DNA from: Prolixibacteraceae bacterium
GTDB taxonomy: Bacteria > Bacteroidota > Bacteroidia > Bacteroidales > Prolixibacteraceae
Assembly (NCBI GenBank): GCA_019163175.1
Contig: JAFLKN010000004.1
Span: 1 to 64,000 of the forward strand
Length of the DNA stretch: 64,000 nucleotides
Direction of reading: 5' to 3'
Shown: positions 10,117 through 19,319 of the stretch, piece by piece
How positions within the stretch are numbered: the stretch's first letter is position 1
How the letters are laid out: the number at the start of each line of letters is the position of its first letter
The notes under the pieces: model-generated
What the model was told of the DNA's origin: nothing
What the model saw: the letters and a program-made list of their open reading frames with translations, nothing else
Databases searched by the model: none
Translations under genes and position numbers: made by a program

Positions 10117-11139
10117 TTATCTGATCAGGAAAGAGAATTTATTTACATTCTTAAGCGCGATACCGGTTCCGCGGGCCACCGCACGCAACGGATCTTCAGC
10201 AACATGAAATTGAATATTGATTTTATCCGTGAATCGTTTGGCTAATCCGCGCAACAGAGCACCACCACCGGCAAGCCAAATACCGCGGGTTACGATATCC
10301 GAATACAATTCAGGAGGAGTTTGTTCCAGTGCACTGAGGATTGCAGTTTCTATTTTGGTAATTGATTTTTCCAGACAATGTGAAATTTCCTGGTACGAAA
10401 CCGGAACTTCAATCGGAAGAGCAGTCATTTGGTTCGGACCCTGAATAACGTAGTCAGCGGGTGGATTTTCGAGCTGCGAAAGAGCCGATCCAACATTGAT
10501 CTTAATCTCTTCTGCGGTGCGCTCGCCAATTTTAATGTTGTGCTGATGACGCATATATTCCATGATGTCGGCTGTTAAATCATCACCCGCGATACGGATA
10601 GATTTGTTGGTTACCAAACCGCCCAATGAAATAACTGCGATTTCAGTTGTTCCACCGCCGATGTCAACAACCATGTTTCCTTCCGGTGCTTCCACATCCA
10701 GACCAATCCCAATAGCGGCAGCCATTGGTTCGTAAATCATGTACACGTCGCGTCCTCCGGCATGTTCAGCCGAGTCGCGTACTGCACGGATTTCAACTTC
10801 GGTCGATCCTGAAGGGATACAAACGACCATCCGGAGTGAAGGTGCAAAAAACCTCGACTTGGGATTCATCATTTTGATCATTCCCCTGATCATCTGCTCC
10901 GCCGCGTTAAAGTCGGCAATAACTCCATCACGAAGGGGGCGGATGGTTTTCAGGTTCGAATGGGTTTTCCCCTGCATCTGGCGTGCTTTTTCGCCAATGG
11001 CAACAAGCTTTTCGGTTTTCAGGTCAATCGTTACGATCGATGGTTCGTCAACAACAATTTTATCGTTGTGGATAATAATGGTGTTGGCTGTTCCAAGATC
11101 GATAGCTATTTCCTGGGTTAAAAATGAAAATAATCCCAT
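10117..11139 (-). CDS. mreB: Rod shape-determining actin homologue MreB
   Basis: Bacterial actin of 340 residues that polymerises under the inner membrane and directs elongation. Nucleotide-binding actin motifs are clear: IDLGTANTIIIH (phosphate 1), DIGGGTTEIAVI (phosphate 2) and GGGALLRGLAKR (adenosine). The N-terminal MGLFSFLTQE is a short amphipathic-like membrane anchor. It is the first gene of the five-gene mre operon. Confidence 0.97.
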   Translation of the reverse strand: MGLFSFLTQEIAIDLGTANTIIIHNDKIVVDEPSIVTIDLKTEKLVAIGEKARQMQGKTHSNLKTIRPLRDGVIADFNAAEQMIRGMIKMMNPKSRFFAPSLRMVVCIPSGSTEVEIRAVRDSAEHAGGRDVYMIYEPMAAAIGIGLDVEAPEGNMVVDIGGGTTEIAVISLGGLVTNKSIRIAGDDLTADIMEYMRHQHNIKIGERTAEEIKINVGSALSQLENPPADYVIQGPNQMTALPIEVPVSYQEISHCLEKSITKIETAILSALEQTPPELYSDIVTRGIWLAGGGALLRGLAKRFTDKINIQFHVAEDPLRAVARGTGIALKNVNKFSFLIR

Positions 11140-11194
11140 TTGTATGTTTTTTCTTTGTTTATACTGATTGAATTAACCGGATTGACTCTTAAAA

Positions 11195-12781
11195 TCAATG
11201 TTTGAAATGGCGTACTCCGGTGAAAACCATTGCAATACCGAACTCGTCACAGGCTGCGATCACTTCTTCGTCGCGAATACTGCCTCCGGGTTCTACAATG
11301 TATTTAATTCCGAATTCGTTGGCAGCTTCAACACTGTCGCGGAATGGGAAGAAAGCGTCTGAAATCAAAACCGAATCTTCAATTTTAATACCTTCTTTCA
11401 GGTTGAACCGCGGAATGGTTAACTGGCGTAAACTATCGAGCCGGTTGGGTTGCCCCATTCCTGCTCCGGTAAGCCAGAACGATCCGTCCTGATTTTGGGT
11501 TACCAACGCAATGGCATTGCTTTTCAGATGCTTGCAGGCGGTAATGCCGAATTTCGACAGGTTCATTTTTGAGCTGTCGAACTGTATTTGTGTTACATTT
11601 TTAAATTCTGTTTCCAATCCTTCGTCCTCATCCTGAATAAGTAAACCCCCACTGATGGAGCGGTAAAGTTTCTCGCCGGTAATTTCGGGTTTTACAGGAG
11701 TTTCCAAAACCCGGAGGTTCTTCTTCTTAGCTAGAACGTCTAAAGCTTCAGAAGTGTATCCGGTTGCGATAATAATTTCAACAAAACGTTTGTCGAACCA
11801 TTCGGCAATGGTTTTATCAACCTCTCCGGTAAAGCAAATGATACCTCCGAAAGCACTTACCGGATCGCCGGCCCAGGCCAGTTCCAGCGATTTCATGATG
11901 TTGTCAGTAACTGCCAATCCGCATGGATTAAGGTGTTTAACCACCGATACAGCTACTTTGTTTTCGATGTGCGTAACAGCATGATAGGCGTCGCTGGCCG
12001 ATTTCCAGGCTGCATCAGCATCGAGCATATTGTTGTACGAAAGCGCTTTGCCTTGCAGTACCTTAGCGTTCGACAGGGTAATGTCGGAATTGCTGTTGTT
12101 GAATTTGAAGAAAGAAGCTGATTGATGCGGGTTTTCGCCATAACGCAAAACCTGGCCATCGTTTACGCTGATACGGGCTTCTTCTGCTTTATCCTGATTG
12201 AAATAGTTGAAAATGGCACTGTCGTAATGTGATGAGGTGGCAAATGCCAGACGGGCAAATTCTTTGCGGTCTTCCAATGTGCTGCCTTCTTTTTCGATGA
12301 GCAAATCGAGCAAGGTCTGGTATTGCGTGCGTGACGACACGATAACTACATCGTTGAAATTTTTTGCTGCTGCACGAATCAGCGAAATGCCGCCAATATC
12401 TATTTTTTCGATGATGTCTTCATCGGATGCTCCTGATGCTACTGTTTCTTCGAATGGATAAAGATCGACAATAACGAGGTCGATTTCAGGAATTTCGAAT
12501 TTGGCAATTTGTTGCTGGTCTCCGGCATTGTCTCTGCGGTTGAGAATACCACCGAAAACTTTCGGATGAAGAGTTTTTACACGTCCTCCTAAAATAGAAG
12601 GGTAGCTGGTCAATTCTTCAACAGGGATAACCGGTGTTCCCAATTCTTCGATAAACGATTGTGTTCCTCCGGTTGAATAGATTGTAACGTTTAATTCATC
12701 TAATTTTTTGACAATCTGATCTAACTTATCTTTGTGATATACTGAAATTAAGGCCGATTTTATTTTTTTTAAGTCGCTCAT
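11195..12781 (-). CDS. purH: Bifunctional AICAR transformylase / IMP cyclohydrolase
   Basis: Carries out the last two steps of purine synthesis: formylation of AICAR with 10-formyl-THF, then ring closure to IMP. Residues 1 to about 190 form the MGS-like cyclohydrolase domain (STGGTQSFIEELG, GGRVKTLHPKVFGGIL). The rest is the AICARFT domain with VKHLNPCGLAV, the expected catalytic K-H pair, and the terminal GIAMVFTGVRHFKH. At 528 residues it is complete. It precedes mreB by 55 bases on the same strand; joint transcription is possible but not shown. Confidence 0.97.
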   Translation of the reverse strand: MSDLKKIKSALISVYHKDKLDQIVKKLDELNVTIYSTGGTQSFIEELGTPVIPVEELTSYPSILGGRVKTLHPKVFGGILNRRDNAGDQQQIAKFEIPEIDLVIVDLYPFEETVASGASDEDIIEKIDIGGISLIRAAAKNFNDVVIVSSRTQYQTLLDLLIEKEGSTLEDRKEFARLAFATSSHYDSAIFNYFNQDKAEEARISVNDGQVLRYGENPHQSASFFKFNNSNSDITLSNAKVLQGKALSYNNMLDADAAWKSASDAYHAVTHIENKVAVSVVKHLNPCGLAVTDNIMKSLELAWAGDPVSAFGGIICFTGEVDKTIAEWFDKRFVEIIIATGYTSEALDVLAKKKNLRVLETPVKPEITGEKLYRSISGGLLIQDEDEGLETEFKNVTQIQFDSSKMNLSKFGITACKHLKSNAIALVTQNQDGSFWLTGAGMGQPNRLDSLRQLTIPRFNLKEGIKIEDSVLISDAFFPFRDSVEAANEFGIKYIVEPGGSIRDEEVIAACDEFGIAMVFTGVRHFKH

Positions 12782-12806
12782 CTATAATCCTTTTGTAATT
12801 TGGGCT

Positions 12807-12814
12807 CAAAGATA
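12807..12814 (-). promoter_or_regulatory. Putative -7 box of purH
   Basis: On the minus strand this reads TATCTTTG, an exact match to the Bacteroidota TAnnTTTG element. It lies 25 bases before the purH start codon. I see no good -33 TTG at the usual distance. Confidence 0.5.
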
Positions 12815-12876
12815 ATAAAACAGCTTGATTTTTTCCCCTAAGAATCTTACTAATTAAGCTTATTGTAACATTAGAA

Positions 12877-12946
12877 TTCAGAAATATTTTCAGAGATTTC
12901 AGAAAAATCTGTAATCATTTCAGAAATTCGTAACTAATTTTTCAGA
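12877..12946 (+). promoter_or_regulatory. Five TTCAGA repeats upstream of the FtsX-type permease
   Basis: TTCAGA occurs at 12877, 12889, 12898, 12919 and 12941, in a strongly A/T-rich stretch just before the permease start at 12985. The spacings (12, 9, 21, 22) are close to multiples of a helical turn. No known regulator site is claimed. Confidence 0.3.
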
Positions 12947-12984
12947 TTCCGAATTGTTTCAATTTATTTTTCAAAACGAAGGAT

Positions 12985-14238
12985 ATGCTTTTAACCAGAT
13001 TAATATTGGAGAGTTTTTCGTTTGCCTTTGGTTCTCTTAAAGGGAATAAGCTCCGGACGTTTCTTTCTCTGCTGGGTATTACCATTGGTATTTTTGCCAT
13101 TATCTCGGTTTTTACCGTTATCGATTCGTTAGAGAATTATATCCGAAATAGTCTTAACTCGCTGGGCAGTAATATGGTTTACATTCAGAAATGGCCGTGG
13201 GCACCGCCCGAAGGTGAATCGGAATATCCGTGGTGGAAATACCTGAACCGCCCGGTTCCAACGATGGAAGAGACTGAAGAGCTGGTTCGCCGCTCAAAAA
13301 ATATTGAAGATGCCGTGTATTTTTTTGGCTTTAACCGTACTGTGCAGTTCGACAACAGTAAAGCCGAAAACACCGAAATTTTAGCTACTACGCACGACTT
13401 GATCAACACCTGGAGCCTCGAAATTGAGAAAGGGCGGTACTTTACCGAGTCGGAGTCGAACTCGGGCGCAGCGATTGCCGTTTTGGGGAGCGAACTGGCC
13501 ACCAAACTGTTCGATCAGGCAAACCCGATTGGCAAGATGATCAAATTTCAGGGGCACCGGTTTCTTGTAATTGGGGTGTACACCAAAAAGGGAACCGATA
13601 TGTTCGGGACCAGCATGGACAAACGGGTACATATTCCGGTGGTTTATGCCATGAATATGGTTGATGTGCGCGACCGTGATCAGGGGCAGACCATTAATGT
13701 GAAGGCGAAGGCTGATGCCGATCGTGACGAATTCGTGGCCGAACTGGAAGGTATTATGCGCTCGTTACATCGGCTGAAACCAATGGAAGAAAATGATTTT
13801 GCCATCAACGAAGTGAGTCTGATTTCGAACCGTTTCGATGCCTTTTTCAAAGTGTTTAATTTTGCGGGCTGGATTATCGGTGGCTTCAGTATTTTGGTTG
13901 GTGGGTTCGGAATTGCCAACATCATGTTTGTTTCAGTGAAAGAACGGACCAAAATTATCGGGATACAAAAAGCCATTGGCGCTAAAAAATATTTTATTCT
14001 GCTCCAGTTTATTTTCGAAGCGGTGGTGCTTTCGATGCTGGGCGGAATTATCGGCCTGATACTTATTTTTATTGGCACACTCATATTTAGTTACGTGGCC
14101 GATATGTCCATTGGGCTGACCATGGCCAACATTGTTTTAGGCCTTACTATTTCGGGTGTAATTGGTGTGTTGGCTGGTTTCATTCCTGCACTTTCGGCTT
14201 CCCGGCTCGATCCGGTTGATGCGATGAACAGCGTTTAG
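12985..14238 (+). CDS. ABC transporter permease, MacB/FtsX type
   Basis: 417 residues with the MacB-like layout: one N-terminal membrane helix (about residues 20-45, after ESFSFAFGSLKGNKLRTFLSL), a large periplasmic MacB_PCD-like domain (about 50-270), then three C-terminal helices of the FtsX domain with the hallmark FVSVKERTKIIGIQKAIGAK. Such permeases work with a separate MacB-type ATPase in tripartite export or mechanotransmission; no ATPase or adaptor gene is adjacent. It is divergent from purH and ends at a strong bidirectional terminator. Confidence 0.88.
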   Translation: MLLTRLILESFSFAFGSLKGNKLRTFLSLLGITIGIFAIISVFTVIDSLENYIRNSLNSLGSNMVYIQKWPWAPPEGESEYPWWKYLNRPVPTMEETEELVRRSKNIEDAVYFFGFNRTVQFDNSKAENTEILATTHDLINTWSLEIEKGRYFTESESNSGAAIAVLGSELATKLFDQANPIGKMIKFQGHRFLVIGVYTKKGTDMFGTSMDKRVHIPVVYAMNMVDVRDRDQGQTINVKAKADADRDEFVAELEGIMRSLHRLKPMEENDFAINEVSLISNRFDAFFKVFNFAGWIIGGFSILVGGFGIANIMFVSVKERTKIIGIQKAIGAKKYFILLQFIFEAVVLSMLGGIIGLILIFIGTLIFSYVADMSIGLTMANIVLGLTISGVIGVLAGFIPALSASRLDPVDAMNSV

Positions 14239-14258
14239 TAGTTCGTTAAAAAAGATAT

Positions 14259-14294
14259 TAATCAGGGTTTCACTCCAAAGTGAAGCCCTGATTA
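14259..14294. terminator. Bidirectional terminator hairpin
   Basis: A 16-bp stem (TAATCAGGGTTTCACT and its complement, one G-T pair) with a 4-base loop, lying between convergent genes ending at 14238 and 14342. TTTTT follows on the plus side. Confidence 0.8.
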
Positions 14295-14341
14295 ATTTTT
14301 GAGAGGAGCATTGCAAATTAGTAATATGCAATAAACAAATT

Positions 14342-14803
14342 TCAATTTGAGGAGTGTGATTTATTATACATATAATACCTAAACAGAATATTGTAGTTTA
14401 TCAGATAAAGAATAAGTACTCCTGATGAAACAATAAAAATTGCTAGCCCATAAATCAGGAGTATACACAAAATCCACAAAGCCAGGGTAATAAATAAAGA
14501 ATTATATAGTGCTTTTACCCTGAACAAATCCAATAAGTCTGATTCATTTTTTTCTTTTGAAAAGGAAATAATAGTTATTCCCGCAATTAGAAATACAGCT
14601 GCTAATTCATCCAGAATATTGGTTTGGGCCCAAACAAAATATCTTGTTTCAATGTAGGCGCTCACGATTGCAAAAATCCTGATGTTGAAGATGTCCGGTT
14701 TTCCTCCCCAGAAATACAGCCAGGCACAGGCCAATGAGACCAGAATTAAAATCAGGCCGTAAAATCTTGTGCGATGCGGAAACAAAAATAATTTGAATTC
14801 CAT
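14342..14803 (-). CDS. Hypothetical four-helix membrane protein
   Basis: 153 residues with about four hydrophobic segments (near 15-33, 58-80, 97-118 and 119-140) separated by charged stretches such as SKEKNESDLLDLFR. I do not recognise a family. It lies 11 bases after the lipoprotein gene on the same strand, so the two probably form one transcript facing the membrane-anchored regulator upstream. A role at the envelope is likely, but no function is assigned. Confidence 0.7.
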   Translation of the reverse strand: MEFKLFLFPHRTRFYGLILILVSLACAWLYFWGGKPDIFNIRIFAIVSAYIETRYFVWAQTNILDELAAVFLIAGITIISFSKEKNESDLLDLFRVKALYNSLFITLALWILCILLIYGLAIFIVSSGVLILYLINYNILFRYYMYNKSHSSN

Positions 14804-14814
14804 TTATTCCATCA

Positions 14815-15456
14815 TCAGTTTTGGTTGGTGCTTGAAACTCCAACCGTCTTTGATGTGCCGTCTTCAAACGAAACTTTTAGTCCGACAATTCCAAATTTGT
14901 GATTAAATACAAATTCAATATTTGAAACTCCAGGGATATTTCTTCCGGTTTCTTTAACTTTTATGGTTTTAATATACATTCCTCCCCAAGAGTAATCATC
15001 TTGTGTCGAAACTGCAGTGACTTCTCTACGTAAAGTTGTCGAGCCTCGTTTCAAGGTATACGTGTCACCAACTTTGGCGTCGTATTTTACAAGTGTTAAA
15101 TTTCCTTCAGGATAAACGCTTTCCATTCCTTCCGAGGTGATTCTGTAATTTCCTTCCCTTTTAATAGTGCTGCCGGTTACGTTAACATCTGTCATAGAAC
15201 TGGCCATACCTAAGTATGTAGAGTTGGTAATGGTGGCCGAGTAAGTAACGGTTGATTTGCCATCTGCGAGATTAGTTACTTTGGCAGAAAGACCAGAAAT
15301 GCCAGTTGGGACCCCGGATAGCTGGAATGTATTGTTTACACTTCCAATGGCTGATTGTGTCCCTCCAAGTGAACCTGAATTATCCTCCTTTTCGCAGGAA
15401 ATAAATATTGCAAAAACACAAAGCAGGGTAATAAGTGATAAAACTTTTAATTTCAT
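14815..15456 (-). CDS. Hypothetical lipoprotein
   Basis: 213 residues starting MKLKVLSLITLLCVFAIF with a lipobox ending in ISC at about residue 20, followed by EKEDNSGS, a charged and flexible linker. The rest is beta-rich and glycine/threonine-rich, resembling small outer-membrane-attached lipoproteins of Bacteroidota. The frame stays open upstream to 15600, but the lipoprotein signal only makes sense from the ATG at 15456, and the extension would run over the intergenic region. I do not recognise a domain. Confidence 0.72.
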   Translation of the reverse strand: MKLKVLSLITLLCVFAIFISCEKEDNSGSLGGTQSAIGSVNNTFQLSGVPTGISGLSAKVTNLADGKSTVTYSATITNSTYLGMASSMTDVNVTGSTIKREGNYRITSEGMESVYPEGNLTLVKYDAKVGDTYTLKRGSTTLRREVTAVSTQDDYSWGGMYIKTIKVKETGRNIPGVSNIEFVFNHKFGIVGLKVSFEDGTSKTVGVSSTNQN

Positions 15457-15614
15457 AGCAATTGAATTTTGATTGTTGTTTTTTTGTATTGATAGTATGT
15501 TTACTTTTGAGATAAAATTAGTTTCAGTTGGATTACGGACGGGTTCAAATGAACAAAAAGAACGGTTCAAATCGTAAAAATCAATACTAGGGAAACTCAT
15601 ATGGGCTTTAAATT

Positions 15615-16748
15615 ATGGATCATTTAAAACTGACTTTATTAATTTCGTCGTTTATAATTCCTTTGATACTGTCAATTACATTGTTTGTTTCTTCGAAGAA
15701 TAATAAGTCGAAAAAGATTATGGGTTTTGGATTGTTAAACGCCTTTTTTGTTTTTTTTGCCAACTACATTTATTTTCATAAATTATTCGATACCTACTCA
15801 AGTATACATAGTTTGCACATTGCCACTGTTCTTTGGATTTTTCCTTTTATATATATCTATATCAAATCGATTGTTGAAAGTGAAAAGCAGTTGAAGAAGG
15901 AGTTTTTGCATTTTCTACCGGGACTTATTTTTGGACTAACTTCAGTTATTCTTTTTGGGCTGTTATTGAGCCACGATGAAAAAATTTATTACCTGTCGAA
16001 TTACAGGAGCGGAGTTCAATTCGAGAGTCAAAACATAAAAATGGTTTCTGTTTTTCGTTCCACAGATGTTTTGCTCATTGTAGGCCAAGTAATTTATTAT
16101 TCAATATTATTTATACGTATCCCGAATAAATATCAGCGCGAATTAAATGAGGAGTATTCGAATATCGAGAATTTCTCCATTAATTGGCTGAAATGGTTCA
16201 ACGCCTCATTTGTTTCAATTGGCCTTTTAAGCATCTCGTTTTACATGTTCAACCCATTTCAGAAAAATAATGACTTTTTTCTGGTCCTGTTTCTGTTTTC
16301 TATTTCAGCTTTTATTTGGGTTCTTGGTATTTGGTCGTTTAAACAGAAAAAGCCGCAAGTTGCGTTTGTTTCAATTTCTGAAATAAATACGGAAGAACAT
16401 GACTCTTTGAAAATTAAAGAAGAAGAGTTGGCTAAAAGTTTGTTGGCCTATTTTGAAAAAGAAAAGCCTTATTTACAACCCGATCTCAATCTTACAACCG
16501 CAAGTAAGGTCATTGGTACGAATCGTACTTATCTTTCGGCGGTTATCAACAGTACTTTTGGTGTAAATTTCAATGTTTTTGTGAATCAGTTTCGGATTCG
16601 CTATATTGAAGATTACCTGAAACAGCACCCAAAAACATCGAAGGATGAATTGGTTAATATTGGTGGGTTTGGATCTGTCAGTTCGTTGAAGAGGGCTTTA
16701 AACAAACAGAAACCAACACCTGAACCGGAAAGTGAAACTCAGCCTTAA
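15615..16748 (+). CDS. Membrane-anchored AraC-type transcriptional regulator
   Basis: 377 residues. The N-terminal half (about 1-240) has seven hydrophobic segments, the layout of sensor domains fused to AraC regulators in Bacteroidota. The C-terminal part (about 275-365) is an AraC-like HTH region: LNLTTASKVIGTNRTYLS is the first helix-turn-helix, then FNVFVNQFRIRYIEDYL. The second HTH (VNIGGFGSVSSLKRAL) is shortened against the classical pattern. It is divergent from the lipoprotein gene (about 160 bases apart), which makes that pair its most likely target. Confidence 0.85.
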   Translation: MDHLKLTLLISSFIIPLILSITLFVSSKNNKSKKIMGFGLLNAFFVFFANYIYFHKLFDTYSSIHSLHIATVLWIFPFIYIYIKSIVESEKQLKKEFLHFLPGLIFGLTSVILFGLLLSHDEKIYYLSNYRSGVQFESQNIKMVSVFRSTDVLLIVGQVIYYSILFIRIPNKYQRELNEEYSNIENFSINWLKWFNASFVSIGLLSISFYMFNPFQKNNDFFLVLFLFSISAFIWVLGIWSFKQKKPQVAFVSISEINTEEHDSLKIKEEELAKSLLAYFEKEKPYLQPDLNLTTASKVIGTNRTYLSAVINSTFGVNFNVFVNQFRIRYIEDYLKQHPKTSKDELVNIGGFGSVSSLKRALNKQKPTPEPESETQP

Positions 16749-16807
16749 TTTTGAGTGCAATTGGTAAATAAATCTATTGACTTTGCCCAAGCTCACAAAG
16801 ACAGTAT

Positions 16808-16844
16808 AAAAAAAGAGATTTCATCTTTTTAAAAAGGTGGAATC
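16808..16844 (-). terminator. Rho-independent terminator of mgtE
   Basis: On the minus strand a 14-bp hairpin with two G-T pairs (core GATTCCACCTTTTT) is followed by CTC and a run of seven T. It lies just beyond the mgtE stop at 16878. Confidence 0.72.
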
Positions 16845-16877
16845 CCTATTTAAATTACCAACTTGGTTTTTAATATC

Positions 16878-18236
16878 TTAAATCACCTCAAAAAACATCC
16901 TTGCCACGGTCATGTAAATCAGGAGACCAAGAATGTCGTTGGTAGTGGTTATAAACGGGCCGGTAGCAACTGCAGGGTCAATTTTTAGTTTATTTAGCAC
17001 CATCGGAATAACAGTTCCGAACAGCGATGCAAAAATCATTACAATAAACAGGGTGATGCTCACCGAATACGTGAGTCGCATGTTGCCGGTAAAAAAGAAG
17101 TTATACAGGAAAATAAGCGTTGCAAACAATAGCGCAATGCTAAATGCCACCGATATTTCTTTAATCAGTTTCCGGCCAATAGAATCGAAATTACGGTTCC
17201 CGCTGGCCAAACTTTGCACAATGACCGACGACGACTGCACGCCAACATTTCCGGCCATAGCGGCAATAAGCGGAATAAAAAAGGCCATTGCCGGAATTTG
17301 TGTGAGTTGCGACGAATTCGAACCAAGCACTCCGGCGCCCACAATGCCCCCACACATGCCTATAAACAGCCACGGAATTCGAGTCCATGCACGCCGGAAA
17401 ACATTGTCGCCGGCATCAACATCGCCCGAAATACCCGAAGCCATCTGGTAATCTTTGTCGGCTTCTTCGCGAATAATGTCCACCACATCGTCGATCGTAA
17501 TCCGACCTTTCAGCCGCCCAATCTGATCGACAACCGGAAGCGCCACCAGGTCGTATTTTTCCATCACTTGGGCCACTTCTTCCTGGCTGGCATCGGTGCG
17601 CACGAAATGCGCATCTTCGGTCACCAGGCTTTTGATGGGCGTGTGTGTCGGTTTCATAATCAGCTTCTTCAGCGAAAGCACACCTTTAAGGATACGATTG
17701 TCGTCGACCACATACACGTAATAAATCTCGTCGATATCTTCAGCTTGTGTGCTGATTTCCTTCAGGCAGGTTTGTACGGTCCAGTTTTCGTTTACGGCCA
17801 CCAACTCTGTCGCCATAATCCCCCCGGCCGTGTCCTCATCATATTCCAGCAAGTCGGCAATGTCGCCAGCCTGTTCCTTGTCATCCATCTGCTGCAAAAC
17901 CTCGTCCTGAATGTCGTCGTCGAGTTCAGCCATAACGTCGGCAGCATCATCCGATTCCATAAATTCGATGAACCGGTGGGCAATCACATCAGGAGGTAAA
18001 GCTTTCAGGAAACGTTTTCGGTCATTCTCCGGAATTTCGATTAAAACGTCGGAAGCCAATTCTCCGTCGAGCAGCAAAAACAGGTATTGCGCTTCATCCG
18101 AATCGAGTTCTTCCATGATCTCGGCAATGTCGGCCGCATGAAATTCACTGATGGTCTGTATAATCGCCGGATCAGCCTTCTGATCTATCAACTGGATCAG
18201 TTGGTCAATAAATTCCCTGTTCAGTTCAATTTTCAT
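16878..18236 (-). CDS. mgtE: Magnesium transporter MgtE
   Basis: 452 residues in the standard order: N-domain of helical MgtE repeats (about 1-130, acidic and rich in DDAADVMAELDDD-type motifs), two CBS domains (about 135-255) that gate the channel by Mg2+ binding, the plug helix, then five membrane helices. The filter region GNVGVQSSSVIVQSLASG corresponds to the conserved GNxGxQ motif. It imports Mg2+ across the inner membrane. The gene is 90 bases downstream of rsmA on the same strand. Confidence 0.95.
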   Translation of the reverse strand: MKIELNREFIDQLIQLIDQKADPAIIQTISEFHAADIAEIMEELDSDEAQYLFLLLDGELASDVLIEIPENDRKRFLKALPPDVIAHRFIEFMESDDAADVMAELDDDIQDEVLQQMDDKEQAGDIADLLEYDEDTAGGIMATELVAVNENWTVQTCLKEISTQAEDIDEIYYVYVVDDNRILKGVLSLKKLIMKPTHTPIKSLVTEDAHFVRTDASQEEVAQVMEKYDLVALPVVDQIGRLKGRITIDDVVDIIREEADKDYQMASGISGDVDAGDNVFRRAWTRIPWLFIGMCGGIVGAGVLGSNSSQLTQIPAMAFFIPLIAAMAGNVGVQSSSVIVQSLASGNRNFDSIGRKLIKEISVAFSIALLFATLIFLYNFFFTGNMRLTYSVSITLFIVMIFASLFGTVIPMVLNKLKIDPAVATGPFITTTNDILGLLIYMTVARMFFEVI

Positions 18237-18326
18237 AACACCTTCGAGTTACGGTTAACGTATTCCTTGATTTGACAATCATTTAAGCAAACGACTACAA
18301 ATACAATTAAAAACCCAAATTGTTGT

Positions 18327-19124
18327 TTATTGTAGCTGATCTGCTCTTTCGGGCTGTCCTCCAATCAGCCTTACAATCAGTTCAAATTCGGCAACGCCCA
18401 TTTGTTCCGGACGTTTATCGAAGATCGGGTTTGCTTTAAGTTCATCGTTTAAGATCACACTTTTCAGCGAGTTCCGCATGGTTTTCCGCCTTTGGTTGAA
18501 GGCCATTTTTACGATTCCGGTAAAAAGTTTTTCGTCGCAGTTGAGGTGTGAGGTTTGGTTTCGGGTTAAGCGTATCACTCCCGATTTTACTTTGGGCGGT
18601 GGCGAAAATACATCTTCGTTCACGGTAAACAGGTATTCAATGTTGTAATACGCCTGAAGAAATACGCTGAGTATGCCATAGGTTTTTGATCCCGGACCGG
18701 CAGCCAAACGTTCGGCCACTTCTTTTTGAAGCATTCCGACCACTTCGGGAACCAAATCGCGGTATTCGAGCACTTTAAAAAATATCTGCGACGAAATGTT
18801 GTAGGGAAAATTGCCTATGATGGCAAACGGTTCCTGATAATGTTTGTGCAGGTTGAGCCGCAAGAAATCAGCCGAAATAATCCGCTCCTTCAACTCCGGA
18901 TAATGTTGATTGAGGTAGTCGACCGATTCGCGGTCAATCTCAACCACCGAAGTTTCGTAGGCTTTGTTCTGAAGCAGAAATTGGGTCAGAACTCCCATCC
19001 CGGGGCCAATTTCCAAAACTTTGCTCACCTGGTTTGCCCGAAGACTTTCAACTATATTTTTTGCAATATTTTTATCGTTCAAAAAATGCTGCCCTAAATT
19101 CTTTTTTGCTCTTACTGTTGCCAT
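18327..19124 (-). CDS. rsmA: 16S rRNA (adenine1518/1519-N6) dimethyltransferase
   Basis: KsgA/RsmA, 265 residues, dimethylates two adjacent adenines near the 3' end of 16S rRNA during 30S maturation. It opens with RAKKNLGQHFLND. SAM motif I is EIGPGMGVLT (about 41-50), and motif IV is NFPYNIS, the NxPY of N6-adenine methylases. The C-terminal helical domain holds MAFNQRRKTMRNSLK. Length and all motifs are normal. Confidence 0.97.
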   Translation of the reverse strand: MATVRAKKNLGQHFLNDKNIAKNIVESLRANQVSKVLEIGPGMGVLTQFLLQNKAYETSVVEIDRESVDYLNQHYPELKERIISADFLRLNLHKHYQEPFAIIGNFPYNISSQIFFKVLEYRDLVPEVVGMLQKEVAERLAAGPGSKTYGILSVFLQAYYNIEYLFTVNEDVFSPPPKVKSGVIRLTRNQTSHLNCDEKLFTGIVKMAFNQRRKTMRNSLKSVILNDELKANPIFDKRPEQMGVAEFELIVRLIGGQPERADQLQ

Positions 19125-19196
19125 GGTTATTGTTAAGGTTTCACGATCCGGTTTTTAAATTGTACCTAAAAACCGGCCCGAATTAAAACAAATCTG

Positions 19197-19204
19197 TATT
19201 TTTG
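19197..19204 (+). promoter_or_regulatory. Putative -7 box for the flippase-like gene
   Basis: TATTTTTG matches TAnnTTTG. It would give a leader of roughly 110 bases before the TTG start at 19320. No clear -33 element is seen. Confidence 0.4.
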
Positions 19205-19319
19205 CCTCTAATGCAATGTGCCGGTTTAGAGCTAAATTAGTCGCTCCGGATTACCGAAACAAAAGTAAGTTAAATTCATTGTGAATTGCATAGACTAATT
19301 CATCATTAAATAGATCGTC

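Noticed and set aside
15457-15600. N-terminal extension of the lipoprotein gene
   Set aside because: It would bury the lipoprotein signal peptide 48 residues inside the protein; the ATG at 15456 is used instead.
17214-17999. Long open frame of 261 codons on the plus strand
   Set aside because: It lies entirely antisense to mgtE, has a His/Asn-rich composition with no recognisable domain, and is a shadow of the mgtE codons.
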